5,000 bases of DNA, taken from assembly GCA_029939385.1 (NCBI GenBank), contig JAOZSZ010000128.1, positions 1 through 5,000 of the forward strand, given 5' to 3'. Both the position numbers and the translations under genes were made by a program. This DNA comes from Pontiella sp. Its GTDB lineage: Bacteria > Verrucomicrobiota > Kiritimatiellia > Kiritimatiellales > Pontiellaceae. The notes beneath the pieces are model-generated. The model searched no databases, was not told the origin of the DNA, and saw nothing but the letters and a program-made list of their open reading frames with translations. Each line of letters begins with the position of its first letter. Positions within the stretch are counted from its first letter, which is position 1. Below, piece after piece: positions 1 to 5,000 of the stretch.

Positions 1-377
1 GTGTCCAATGTGCCATCACAGCTCATCAGCATATTATTGATCTGCACCTCACGATGGAATCCATCGGGGAAGAGCGTACGGATCGGGCGATCGGTAACGC
101 GCATGGTAAGGATTTCCTTCTCGGAAGGCCGCGCCTCGCGTTTGATATAGCCTCCAGGAAAACGACCAGCGGCATAGAATTTTTCACGATATTCAACCTG
201 CAAGGGGAAGAAATCGCATCCTTCGCGGGGTTCTTTTGCGGCGGTGACAGCGGAGAAAATAATATTTTCGCCCACACTACATGTAACCGATCCTGCCGCC
301 TGCTTAGCCAGCAGACCGGTTTCAAAAATCATCGGCTTACCGCCGACATCAAATTCAACTTTAGTTGTACCCTTCAT
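1..377 (-). CDS. pnp: Polyribonucleotide nucleotidyltransferase (PNPase), N-terminal part, cut by window edge
   Basis: PNPase is a trimeric phosphorolytic 3'-5' exoribonuclease of the cytoplasm that degrades mRNA and often works in the degradosome. Only the first 125 codons are here; the gene runs off the left edge, so the second RNase PH core, KH and S1 domains are not visible. The visible part matches the start of the first RNase PH-like domain: GLLAKQAAGSV at residues 21-31, CDFFPLQVEYREKFYAAGR at 54-72, and the hallmark RPSE (83-86) and DRPIRTLFPDGF (96-107). I chose the ATG at 377-375. It lacks a close Shine-Dalgarno (an AAGGGCG lies about 13 nt upstream). An in-frame GTG at 416-414, just after AAGGAAAG, would add 13 residues and is a real alternative, because some PNPases have a slightly longer N-terminus. 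It lies downstream of rpsO, as in many bacteria. Identity is very secure; the start is less so. Confidence 0.96.
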   Translation of the reverse strand, partial: MKGTTKVEFDVGGKPMIFETGLLAKQAAGSVTCSVGENIIFSAVTAAKEPREGCDFFPLQVEYREKFYAAGRFPGGYIKREARPSEKEILTMRVTDRPIRTLFPDGFHREVQINNMLMSCDGTLD

Positions 378-439
378 AATTAATATTACGCCCTTATCAA
401 TTTTCGAAGAGCGCACCTTTCCTTTTTATTTTTCATGTT

Positions 440-464
440 TTCCGGCGGAATTCCCCGCTCGGAA
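440..464 (-). promoter_or_regulatory. Bulged stem-loop in the pnp leader
   Basis: On the minus-strand RNA, UUCCG, one bulged A, then GCGG pair with CCGC and CGGAA around a hexaloop (GGAAUU). This makes a 9-bp GC-rich stem with a single bulge. It lies 62 nt upstream of the pnp ATG and is followed by an A-rich stretch, not a U-run, so it is not a terminator. A double-stranded element at this place could be a processing or autoregulation site for PNPase, by analogy with E. coli. Confidence 0.5.
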
Positions 465-476
465 CCTTTCGCTTAT

Positions 477-510
477 TTGCGTCGTCTAAATATTTGCAGA
501 AACGACGCAA
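477..510 (-). promoter_or_regulatory. Alternative stem-loop overlapping the previous hairpin
   Basis: TTGCGTCGT at 477-485 pairs perfectly with ACGACGCAA at 502-510 (9 bp, 16-nt loop). Positions 507-510 are also part of the 507-534 stem, so the two hairpins cannot both form fully. That geometry resembles an attenuator or RNA switch in the pnp leader. The pairing is seen directly; switching is inference. Confidence 0.5.
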
Positions 511-534
511 GCCCTCTAATGATAAAGGGCTTGC
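507..534 (-). terminator. Stem-loop after rpsO (weak terminator, attenuator or processing site)
   Basis: There is a perfect 9-bp inverted repeat, GCAAGCCCT at 507-515 and AGGGCTTGC at 526-534, with a 10-nt loop. It starts 39 nt past the rpsO stop. On the minus strand it is followed by GTCGTTTCTG, a poor U-tract, so it is not a classic strong intrinsic terminator. It could stabilise the rpsO 3' end, act as an RNase site, or give partial termination before pnp. The hairpin itself is plainly visible; its function is uncertain. Confidence 0.55.
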
Positions 535-572
535 AAACGAATAAGGATTTTATGCATCCAATTAAAAGACGA

Positions 573-836
573 TTATCTACGCAAGCCGAGTTTTGAAATC
601 AGCTCTTTATAGCGTCCGCTGTCGTCTTTCTGCAGATAGCTCAGCAACTTGCGACGCTTGTTGACCATCATGATAAGGCCACGGCGTGAGCTGTGGTCTT
701 TTTTATGAATTTTAAGATGCTCGGTCAGCTCCTTGATGCGTGCGGTAAGCAATGCCACCTGTACATCGGCAGATCCAGTGTCCTGCTCGTTGCGCTTGAA
801 CTCGTTTTTAATTTCCGCTTTAACTGCTTGATCCAC
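573..836 (-). CDS. rpsO: 30S ribosomal protein S15
   Basis: S15 is a primary 16S rRNA-binding protein of the small subunit, needed for assembly of the platform and for a bridge to the 50S subunit. The 87-residue product has the usual family length (88-89) and its signature blocks: [19 protein letters not shown] (19-37), [11 protein letters not shown] (44-54) and [10 protein letters not shown] (59-68), ending in the family-typical KLGLRR. The start is GTG at 836-834, supported by an AAGGAG Shine-Dalgarno 7 nt upstream; no in-frame ATG fits better. It stops with TAA. It has its own promoter (884-912) after hflX and is followed by pnp. S15 often represses its own translation in bacteria, but the short leader shows no structure I can recognise as such an operator. 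Confidence 0.98.
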   Translation of the reverse strand: MDQAVKAEIKNEFKRNEQDTGSADVQVALLTARIKELTEHLKIHKKDHSSRRGLIMMVNKRRKLLSYLQKDDSGRYKELISKLGLRR

Positions 837-883
837 GTGTGGACTCCTTGTTTTGTTTCGTCTATTTCTTAAGTAAGCGCGGA

Positions 884-912
884 ACTATATCTACCGCCTC
901 ACCCCATGTAAA
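884..912 (-). promoter_or_regulatory. Predicted sigma70 promoter for rpsO (and pnp)
   Basis: On the minus strand there is TTTACA (912-907), a 17-bp spacer, then TATAGT (889-884); each box differs by one base from TTGACA/TATAAT. Transcription would start near 877 and give a leader of about 40 nt before the rpsO GTG. The box quality and spacing make this the strongest promoter seen in the window, fitting for a ribosomal protein gene. It lies in the 105-nt gap after hflX. Confidence 0.75.
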
Positions 913-941
913 GCACCGTTGTTCACCACTTTTTAAGCCTT

Positions 942-2228
942 TTATTCCGCCTTTCCCACCTCAAAACGTTTGTACTGAGCCGCAAGTTGCGTGGAAACAC
1001 GAACGAGCAGTTCCGCGGTATCGCCTTCATATTCCTGTTCTAGAATAGATGCAGATTTCTGTAAAGCGGCAAGCAGCTTGCCTTCAGCAAGCGGAATGGA
1101 GAGGCGCAGAGTTATTTTTCGCCCCTTAAGACAATCGGACAACTGGTCATAAAGCAGATCAATGCCCTCACCGGTTAGCGCTGAAACGGCGACCGACTTG
1201 GGGTGTAATCGGGCAAGACGCTTCGCTGCATTATGCCCCTTTTCACTATCGATTTTATTAAAAACAAAAAGCATCGGCTTTTCAAGTCCGCCAATTTCTC
1301 CAAGCACGGTGTGGACCGCTTCAATCTGCGCATCAACCTGCGGATGTGAAGCATCAATCACATGGACGATCAGGTCGGCCTCCACCACCTCTTCGAGCGT
1401 AGCCTTAAAAGAGTCCACCAAATGATGGGGAAGTTTTTGAATAAAACCCACGGTATCCGTCATCAGCATAGGCTCATGGTTGGGGAGCTCCACCTGTCTT
1501 GTTGTGGGATCAAGCGTCGCAAAAAGCTGGTCTTCGACAAAGATATCCGCGCCGGAAAGTCGATTGAGTAAAGTAGATTTTCCTGCATTGGTATAGCCCA
1601 CCAACGACACCAGCGCCCAACCGTGGCGCTTACGCCCCCGCCGTTGTTCAGCGCGGCGGGTGCGCACCAACCCTAGATCGCGCTTGATCGTGCGGATCAG
1701 CTCCTCGATGCGGCGGCGGTCCATTTCGAGCTGGGTTTCGCCGGGGCCGCGCAGGCCGATGCCGCCCTGCTGGCGCTCCAGGTGCGTCCACATGTTGCGC
1801 AGGCGCGGCAGCAGATACAGGTGCTGTGCAAGTTCAACTTGAAGACACCCTTCTTTGGTGTGAGCTCGTTGAGCAAAGATATCGAGAATGAGCTGGGTGC
1901 GATCGAGTACGCGCACCTCTAAAACAGTTTCAAGGTTACGGCCTTGCGCGGGGCTCAAATCGTCGTCGAACACCACCATCGAAACGGGATTTTCCTTAAT
2001 CCAGTCGGCAATCTCCTCCGCCTTACCGGTGCCGATGTAATGCCCAGCCTTGATCTTTTGCTGACGGCATAAGAAACGCCCCTTCACCTCCGCGCCCGCG
2101 CTCTCCACCAACTGCGCAAGTTCATCCAGCGTATCTTTCGTCCGCCACGCCTCGCCACGGCGAAGCACAACACCGATCAGCAAAACGCTTTCAGCATCAT
2201 TATTCTGAGTTTCGAATAGCTCTGTCAT
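942..2228 (-). CDS. hflX: GTPase HflX (ribosome-splitting / rescue factor)
   Basis: HflX is a cytoplasmic GTPase that binds the 50S subunit and splits stalled ribosomes, notably under heat stress. The 428-residue length is typical. The N-terminal HflX domain shows GTGKAEEI (66-73) and FDDDLSPAQGRNLE (87-100). The Arg-rich helical linker carries the family block GGIGLRGPGETQLEMDRRR (155-173). The G domain has G1 GYTNAGKST (211-219), switch I LFATLDPTTR (235-244), G3 DTVGF (258-262), G4 NKID (324-327) and G5 SALTG (349-353). All GTPase motifs are intact. The ATG at 2228 is the only good start, since an in-frame stop lies five codons upstream; the ribosome binding site is weak. It follows miaA by 28 nt. 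In E. coli hfq sits between these two genes; here there is no room for it. The linker-coding part (1621-1800) is markedly richer in GC than the rest. Confidence 0.97.
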   Translation of the reverse strand: MTELFETQNNDAESVLLIGVVLRRGEAWRTKDTLDELAQLVESAGAEVKGRFLCRQQKIKAGHYIGTGKAEEIADWIKENPVSMVVFDDDLSPAQGRNLETVLEVRVLDRTQLILDIFAQRAHTKEGCLQVELAQHLYLLPRLRNMWTHLERQQGGIGLRGPGETQLEMDRRRIEELIRTIKRDLGLVRTRRAEQRRGRKRHGWALVSLVGYTNAGKSTLLNRLSGADIFVEDQLFATLDPTTRQVELPNHEPMLMTDTVGFIQKLPHHLVDSFKATLEEVVEADLIVHVIDASHPQVDAQIEAVHTVLGEIGGLEKPMLFVFNKIDSEKGHNAAKRLARLHPKSVAVSALTGEGIDLLYDQLSDCLKGRKITLRLSIPLAEGKLLAALQKSASILEQEYEGDTAELLVRVSTQLAAQYKRFEVGKAE

Positions 2229-2256
2229 AGGTTGCGTTCTCTATGCTCTTTTATGC

Positions 2257-3183
2257 CTAATTAAATACAAGGGGAGTTGCCCCCTGTTTTTTCCAAACCT
2301 TGGAAACGGCTCCAGCAAGATTCTTCAATGTTTTAAAATCAGAGGTATCAATCCACTCAACATTAAGTTGATTACGAAACCAAGTCATTTGCCGCTTGGC
2401 AAGTTGACGCGTTCGAATGGTGGTTCGCTCGCGAGCTTCGGCGGGCGTCATTTCATTTTTTAATACCGCAAAAGCCTCCGCATAGCCGATGGCCTGAAGG
2501 GCGGTGGGCGACAAGTCCAGTTTCATTAATTCACGAGCCTCATCGAGCAGGCCGGCGGCATACATCTCTTCAACGCGCTTTTCAATACGCTGGTGCAAAA
2601 CTTTGCGCTCAACATATAGGCCAATAATCTTTGGTTTTAGACTAGAGTTCCACTTGCTAGAGGGCGATGACGACAACCCTCCCTGTTGTTTTTCCAAAAT
2701 GCGTATGAGGCGGCGAGGGTTTTGGCGATCGTCTTCGGTAAGTTGTTCGTAGAGTTCGAAGGCATCAGTTTGTGCGCGTTCCCCCAAGGTTTTCAAATCA
2801 AGCACCTCAAGTTCAGAACGTAGCGCTGGATTTTCGGGCGACACGTCGTTAAACCCTTCAGTAAGACATTTAACATAGAGCCCCGTACCCCCTGAAACAA
2901 TGATTTCGCGGCCGGATGCGAAGGCCGGCTTCACGGCATCGAGATAGTTAGCAACACTGTATTTTTCGGTGGGTTCGACGAGGTCGATGCCAGCGTAATC
3001 GGCTTTTTCGCGGTCGGCGGGAGAGGGCTTTGCGGTCCCAATATCCATCCCTTTATATAAATTCATTGAATCCGCAGAAACAATCAACTGACCTTCTTGC
3101 TCGGCGATATATTGTGCTAGCGAGCTCTTTCCTGATGCGGTTGCACCCACTAGAAAATGAGCGTGTAGTCCCGAGCTAGTCAT
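2257..3183 (-). CDS. miaA: tRNA dimethylallyltransferase MiaA
   Basis: MiaA transfers a dimethylallyl group to N6 of A37 in tRNAs that read codons starting with U (i6A37), the first step of ms2i6A synthesis. The 308-residue product has the family length. Visible motifs are the P-loop GATASGKS (13-20; the usual proline at the second place is Ala), DSMNLYKGMDIGTAKP (38-53) with the conserved Asp, SGGTGLYVKCL (97-107), NPRRLIRILE (155-164), LQAIGYAE (229-236) and TRQLAKRQMTWFRN (258-271). A Ser-rich stretch at 170-181 lies in the insertion region and looks poorly conserved. The ATG at 3183 overlaps the end of lspA by 8 nt (ATGACTAG), implying translational coupling. The stop is TAG, 28 nt before hflX. 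The altered P-loop residue is unlikely to abolish function, because the GKS core is kept. Confidence 0.97.
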   Translation of the reverse strand: MTSSGLHAHFLVGATASGKSSLAQYIAEQEGQLIVSADSMNLYKGMDIGTAKPSPADREKADYAGIDLVEPTEKYSVANYLDAVKPAFASGREIIVSGGTGLYVKCLTEGFNDVSPENPALRSELEVLDLKTLGERAQTDAFELYEQLTEDDRQNPRRLIRILEKQQGGLSSSPSSKWNSSLKPKIIGLYVERKVLHQRIEKRVEEMYAAGLLDEARELMKLDLSPTALQAIGYAEAFAVLKNEMTPAEARERTTIRTRQLAKRQMTWFRNQLNVEWIDTSDFKTLKNLAGAVSKVWKKQGATPLVFN

Positions 3184-3664
3184 GCTCCTGCGCTCCGTTC
3201 CCCGCTCCTATCTGTTTCTCCTTTGAAGAAAAAAAGTTAGTGATGATGTAAAGCCCGACGGCAATACAGATGGCCGAGTCGGCAACATTGAACGAGGGAT
3301 AGTGATAGCTGCCAAATTGGAAGTCGAGAAAGTCGGTGACCCAACCAAAACGAATGCGATCAATCAGGTTCCCAACAATACCACCAATCATCAGACCCAA
3401 TAAGATCTTGTGTAAAATTTGGTCTTGAAGAAATGAGCGCCGATAGATAATCAGCAACACGAGCACAAAAATGGAGATGAGGATTAGAACCAGTCCCTTT
3501 CCCGCAAGAATGCCCCATGCCGCGCCGGGGTTACGAACGTAGACTAGATTAAAAAAACCATCAATAACCGGAAGCGACTCACCATAAATAAATACAGAAC
3601 GGATCCATTGCTTGGTAAACTGATCCAATAACAAAACCACTAGGCCAAGCAGGATAATCAGCAT
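3176..3664 (-). CDS. lspA: Lipoprotein signal peptidase (signal peptidase II)
   Basis: LspA is an inner-membrane aspartyl protease that removes the signal peptide from diacylglyceryl-modified prolipoproteins just before the lipobox Cys. The 162-residue length is normal. Four hydrophobic segments are visible, at about 1-13, 57-73, 87-101 and 130-145. Conserved blocks are DQFTKQW (14-20), VRNPGAAWGI (43-52), GGIVGNLIDRIRFG (94-107), VTDFLDF (109-115) and FNVADSAI (125-132). By alignment to the known enzyme, the catalytic pair should be D111 and D129. The C-terminus is polar with charged residues, as expected for a cytosolic tail. The ATG at 3664 is fixed by an in-frame stop 18 nt upstream, which is the TAG of the dksA-like gene; a GGGGTG sits just upstream as a ribosome binding site. 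It overlaps miaA at its 3' end. Confidence 0.97.
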   Translation of the reverse strand: MLIILLGLVVLLLDQFTKQWIRSVFIYGESLPVIDGFFNLVYVRNPGAAWGILAGKGLVLILISIFVLVLLIIYRRSFLQDQILHKILLGLMIGGIVGNLIDRIRFGWVTDFLDFQFGSYHYPSFNVADSAICIAVGLYIITNFFSSKEKQIGAGNGAQEHD

Positions 3665-3682
3665 ATATACACCCCGCGTTGA

Positions 3683-4297
3683 CTATGTACCATGAATGGT
3701 CGAGCCAAATGGACGAAAGGTATGCCGTCCTTTTTCAATCTTAGATTGTGCAGCAATCGTGTAGCGCACATAAGGTAGCGCTTGGAGACGTTCAATATTG
3801 ATCGCATCGCCACCAATTTCACAGATCCCGTACGTTCCATTTTCGAGACGACGAATCGCTTCATCAATTTCGAAAAGCACGTCCTGCTCTGAACTCAGTT
3901 GCTTAAGTGCAAATTCACGATCAAAGGTATCCGTGCCTTGATCCGAGGGCGATGGATCGCGGTCCGTCGGACTGAGGGAATTGAGAGAAATAGAAGAAAT
4001 TTCACCCGAAATACGCTCACGTAATAATAACAAGCGGTTGAGCTGATCTCGAAGTTGTTTGACATTAAAATGCTTATTCCGTGCAATTTTCCCAGAGAGA
4101 GGCGTTCCGCTCGACATAGCCACTGGAGTGGTTGCCTTCTTTATAGCCACTTTCTTAGCGGAAGTTTTCTTCGCAGGTGCTTTCTTGACGGGCGCTTTCT
4201 TAGCGGAAGTTTTCTTCGCAGTCACCTTCTTGACGGGTGCTTTTTTTGCAGACGCCTTCTTCGCCGGCGCTTTCTTTGTTGGTTTTTTAGTAGCCAT
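3683..4297 (-). CDS. DksA/TraR-family protein with histone H1-like Lys/Ala tail and degenerate zinc finger
   Basis: The 204-residue product has two parts. Residues 1-54 are a strongly basic tail with KK doublets every five residues (AKKAP, AKKTS, VKKA units), like histone H1 or bacterial H1-like proteins, and likely to bind nucleic acid. Residues about 75-190 form a DksA/TraR-like module: a helical stretch with NRLLLLRERI (87-96) and DTFDREFAL (123-131), then EIDEAIRRLENGTYGICE (143-160) and ERLQALPYVRY (169-179). In the C4 zinc-finger positions only C159 is kept; the other three read G162, T180 and A183, so zinc binding through four Cys is not possible. DksA proteins act in the RNA polymerase secondary channel; here the tip region has D123 and D126, but the Ala of the classic DxxDxA is Glu. 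Role in transcription is inferred. The start ATG has GGAG 11 nt upstream. It begins the lspA-miaA-hflX cluster, 18 nt before lspA. Confidence 0.85.
   Translation of the reverse strand: MATKKPTKKAPAKKASAKKAPVKKVTAKKTSAKKAPVKKAPAKKTSAKKVAIKKATTPVAMSSGTPLSGKIARNKHFNVKQLRDQLNRLLLLRERISGEISSISLNSLSPTDRDPSPSDQGTDTFDREFALKQLSSEQDVLFEIDEAIRRLENGTYGICEIGGDAINIERLQALPYVRYTIAAQSKIEKGRHTFRPFGSTIHGT
4150..4221 (-). repeat. Tandem repeat coding for the basic tail (45-bp period)
   Basis: A 27-bp stretch at 4150-4176 recurs exactly at 4195-4221, a 45-bp period equal to 15 residues or three pentapeptide units. It encodes the repeated AKKTSAKK parts of the DksA-like protein's tail. More diverged copies of the same 15-bp unit (TTC/TTT-rich on the plus strand) continue to about 4290. 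The perfect identity at nucleotide level suggests recent duplication or repeat turnover, not only selection on the protein. Confidence 0.8.
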
Positions 4298-4351
4298 TTT
4301 CTTTGATTCTCCAGTACAAAAATTAATCTAAAGCCCTTTTAAAAGGTTGCG

Positions 4352-4380
4352 TATTTATCATCTACCCTCCCCTCTGTCAA
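4352..4380 (-). promoter_or_regulatory. Predicted promoter for the dksA-like/lspA/miaA/hflX cluster
   Basis: On the minus strand there is a perfect -35 box TTGACA (4380-4375), a 17-bp spacer, then TAAATA (4357-4352), a poor -10. Transcription would start near 4345, inside a perfect 12-bp palindrome CCTTTTAAAAGG (4335-4346) that could be an operator, though it may be chance in AT-rich DNA. The leader would be about 48 nt. The -35 and spacing are convincing; the -10 is not. Confidence 0.5.
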
Positions 4381-4404
4381 CCCACATATGAGGTCGGATA
4401 TTCT

Positions 4405-4432
4405 TTTACCCAACCCGATTAATTGCTATACT
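4405..4432 (+). promoter_or_regulatory. Predicted extended -10 promoter for the sulfatase gene
   Basis: On the plus strand TATACT (4427-4432) is one base from the -10 consensus and is preceded by TGC, an extended -10 element (TG at 4424-4425). TTTACC (4405-4410) is a weak -35 at 16-bp spacing. The start would lie near 4439, about 53 nt before the sulfatase ATG. It is back to back with the minus-strand promoter at 4352-4380. Confidence 0.6.
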
Positions 4433-4492
4433 GTCCCTCTTCAGTTTCTAGACACAAACAACATACAAAAACAGTCAAAAAGAGCGCACATT

Positions 4493-5000
4493 ATGAAGAA
4501 AATAGTGGGGGGTTTTCTGGTTGGAATACTGGCCACAACGGCAGTAATGGCGGTCGAGGAAGAAATGCCAAACCGAAAACCCAATATTATTTTCATTCTC
4601 GCCGATGATCTTGGTTATGCCGAACTGGGAAGCTACGGTCAAACCAAGATCAAGACTCCCAATCTGGACAAGTTGCGCGACGGCGGCATCAAATTCACCA
4701 ACGCCTATTCCGGCCACGCCGTCTGCGCACCGAGCCGCTGCACCTTTCTGACGGGGCTGCACACCGGCCATTCTTATGTGCGTAACAACCTCGGCATACC
4801 AGTGGCCGGACAGCTAGATCTTCCTGCCGACACCGTCACAATCGCCAAGCTACTCAAGCAGTCCGGCTATGCCACCGCCATCTGCGGAAAATGGGGACTC
4901 GGAGGACCGGGCACCGACGGGGTGCCGTGGAAACAGGGATTCGACGTCTTTTGCGGATACCTCGACCAGTGGCGCGCCCACAACTACTACCCCACCTATC
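4493..5000 (+). CDS. Secreted sulfatase (arylsulfatase type, formylglycine-dependent), N-terminal part
   Basis: The first 169 codons of a type I sulfatase are present; the gene runs off the right edge. Such enzymes hydrolyse sulfate esters, often on algal or host polysaccharides. Residues 1-20 are a signal peptide (KK, a hydrophobic core, probable cleavage after AVMA), so the product is exported. The mature start KPNIIFILADDLGY (29-42) gives the metal-binding Asp pair D38-D39. The sulfatase signature CAPSRCTFLTG (78-88) has C78 as the residue to be oxidised to formylglycine, so an active copy would need a maturase elsewhere in the genome. GKWGLGG (132-138) supplies the conserved Lys K133, with Gly where many sulfatases have His; this variant is, from memory, common among PVC and Bacteroidota sulfatases. 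QGFDVFCGYLDQ (148-159) and AHNYYP (162-167) also fit the family. The start ATG has AAGAG about 8 nt upstream. The substrate cannot be told from this part. Confidence 0.94.
   Translation, partial: MKKIVGGFLVGILATTAVMAVEEEMPNRKPNIIFILADDLGYAELGSYGQTKIKTPNLDKLRDGGIKFTNAYSGHAVCAPSRCTFLTGLHTGHSYVRNNLGIPVAGQLDLPADTVTIAKLLKQSGYATAICGKWGLGGPGTDGVPWKQGFDVFCGYLDQWRAHNYYPTY

Larger units (their letters stand above)
378..572 (-). promoter_or_regulatory. rpsO-pnp intergenic region / structured pnp leader
   Basis: This 195-nt gap between the rpsO stop and the pnp start has no convincing ORF and no clear sigma70 promoter on the minus strand. It does contain three inverted repeats, given as separate entries (507-534, 477-510 and 440-464). 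None is followed on the minus strand by a strong T run, so transcription probably reads from rpsO into pnp. In Escherichia coli the equivalent leader is cut by RNase III and PNPase autoregulates its own message; a similar role here is inferred from position and structure only. Confidence 0.6.

Noticed and set aside
26..325. Minus-strand ORF of 99 codons, and overlapping plus-strand ORFs at 54-489
   Set aside because: They lie in other frames of the clear PNPase coding sequence and resemble no family.
507..534. A strong rho-independent terminator after rpsO
   Set aside because: The stem is good, but the following bases (GTCGTTTCTG) are not a proper U-tract, so I list it only as a possible weak terminator or processing hairpin.
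837..941. S15-binding RNA operator or hflX terminator in the gap
   Set aside because: I see only a 4-bp GCGG/CCGC pairing that overlaps the promoter, and no stem with a U-run; not enough to support either.
4150..4290. CRISPR-like or satellite repeat array
   Set aside because: The repeats are in frame, have no spacers, and encode the pentapeptide units of the protein tail.
4059..4331. Plus-strand ORF coding for a hydrophobic Phe/Ala-rich 90-residue product
   Set aside because: It is the exact antisense of the Lys/Ala tail of the DksA-like gene: AAG/AAA codons read in reverse give Phe/Leu. It is a compositional artefact without a ribosome binding site.
4475..4771. Minus-strand ORF of 98 codons opposite the sulfatase
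   Set aside because: It is antisense to a well-supported sulfatase with signal peptide and catalytic motifs; its residues show no recognisable domain.
1..5000. A new defence, phage or mobile system in the window
   Set aside because: Every sizeable coding region matches a known family: PNPase, S15, HflX, MiaA, LspA, a DksA-like protein and a sulfatase. There is no integrase, transposase or nuclease, and no terminal repeats.

Overview
The window reads as a block of bacterial chromosome made mostly of housekeeping genes. Six genes run on the minus strand, from right to left, and one secreted-enzyme gene diverges on the plus strand at the right edge. Minus-strand order in the direction of transcription: a DksA/TraR-like protein with a histone H1-like lysine tail (4297-3683), lspA (3664-3176), miaA (3183-2257), hflX (2228-942), rpsO (836-573) and the 5' part of pnp (377 to beyond position 1). 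On the plus strand, from 4493 to beyond 5000, is the N-terminal third or so of a sulfatase of the formylglycine type.

Organism: the combination of a Cys-depleted DksA-like protein with an AKKAP-type tail placed just before lspA, an exported arylsulfatase of the GKWGLGG type, and moderate GC (about 50% in the housekeeping genes) suggests the PVC superphylum (Verrucomicrobiota, Kiritimatiellota, Lentisphaerota). A sulfatase-rich marine or gut lineage such as Kiritimatiellota is my best guess. This is inference from gene content; no marker was compared computationally.

Layout: a bidirectional promoter region (about 4298-4492) separates the sulfatase from the minus-strand cluster. The dksA-like gene, lspA, miaA and hflX are tightly packed (18-nt gap, 8-nt overlap, 28-nt gap) and look like one operon covering transcription or stress control, lipoprotein maturation, tRNA modification and ribosome rescue. 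A 105-nt gap then holds a near-consensus sigma70 promoter for rpsO. rpsO is followed by a 195-nt leader with several hairpins and then pnp, the classic rpsO-pnp pairing in which PNPase expression is often controlled through leader RNA structure.

There is no gene-free stretch longer than 300 bases. I found no tRNA, rRNA, CRISPR array, insertion sequence or phage gene. The points most worth a second look are the zinc-ligand-less DksA-like protein with a repeat-encoded basic tail, the mutually exclusive hairpins in the pnp leader, a sharp GC-rich patch inside hflX, and the higher GC of the sulfatase gene.
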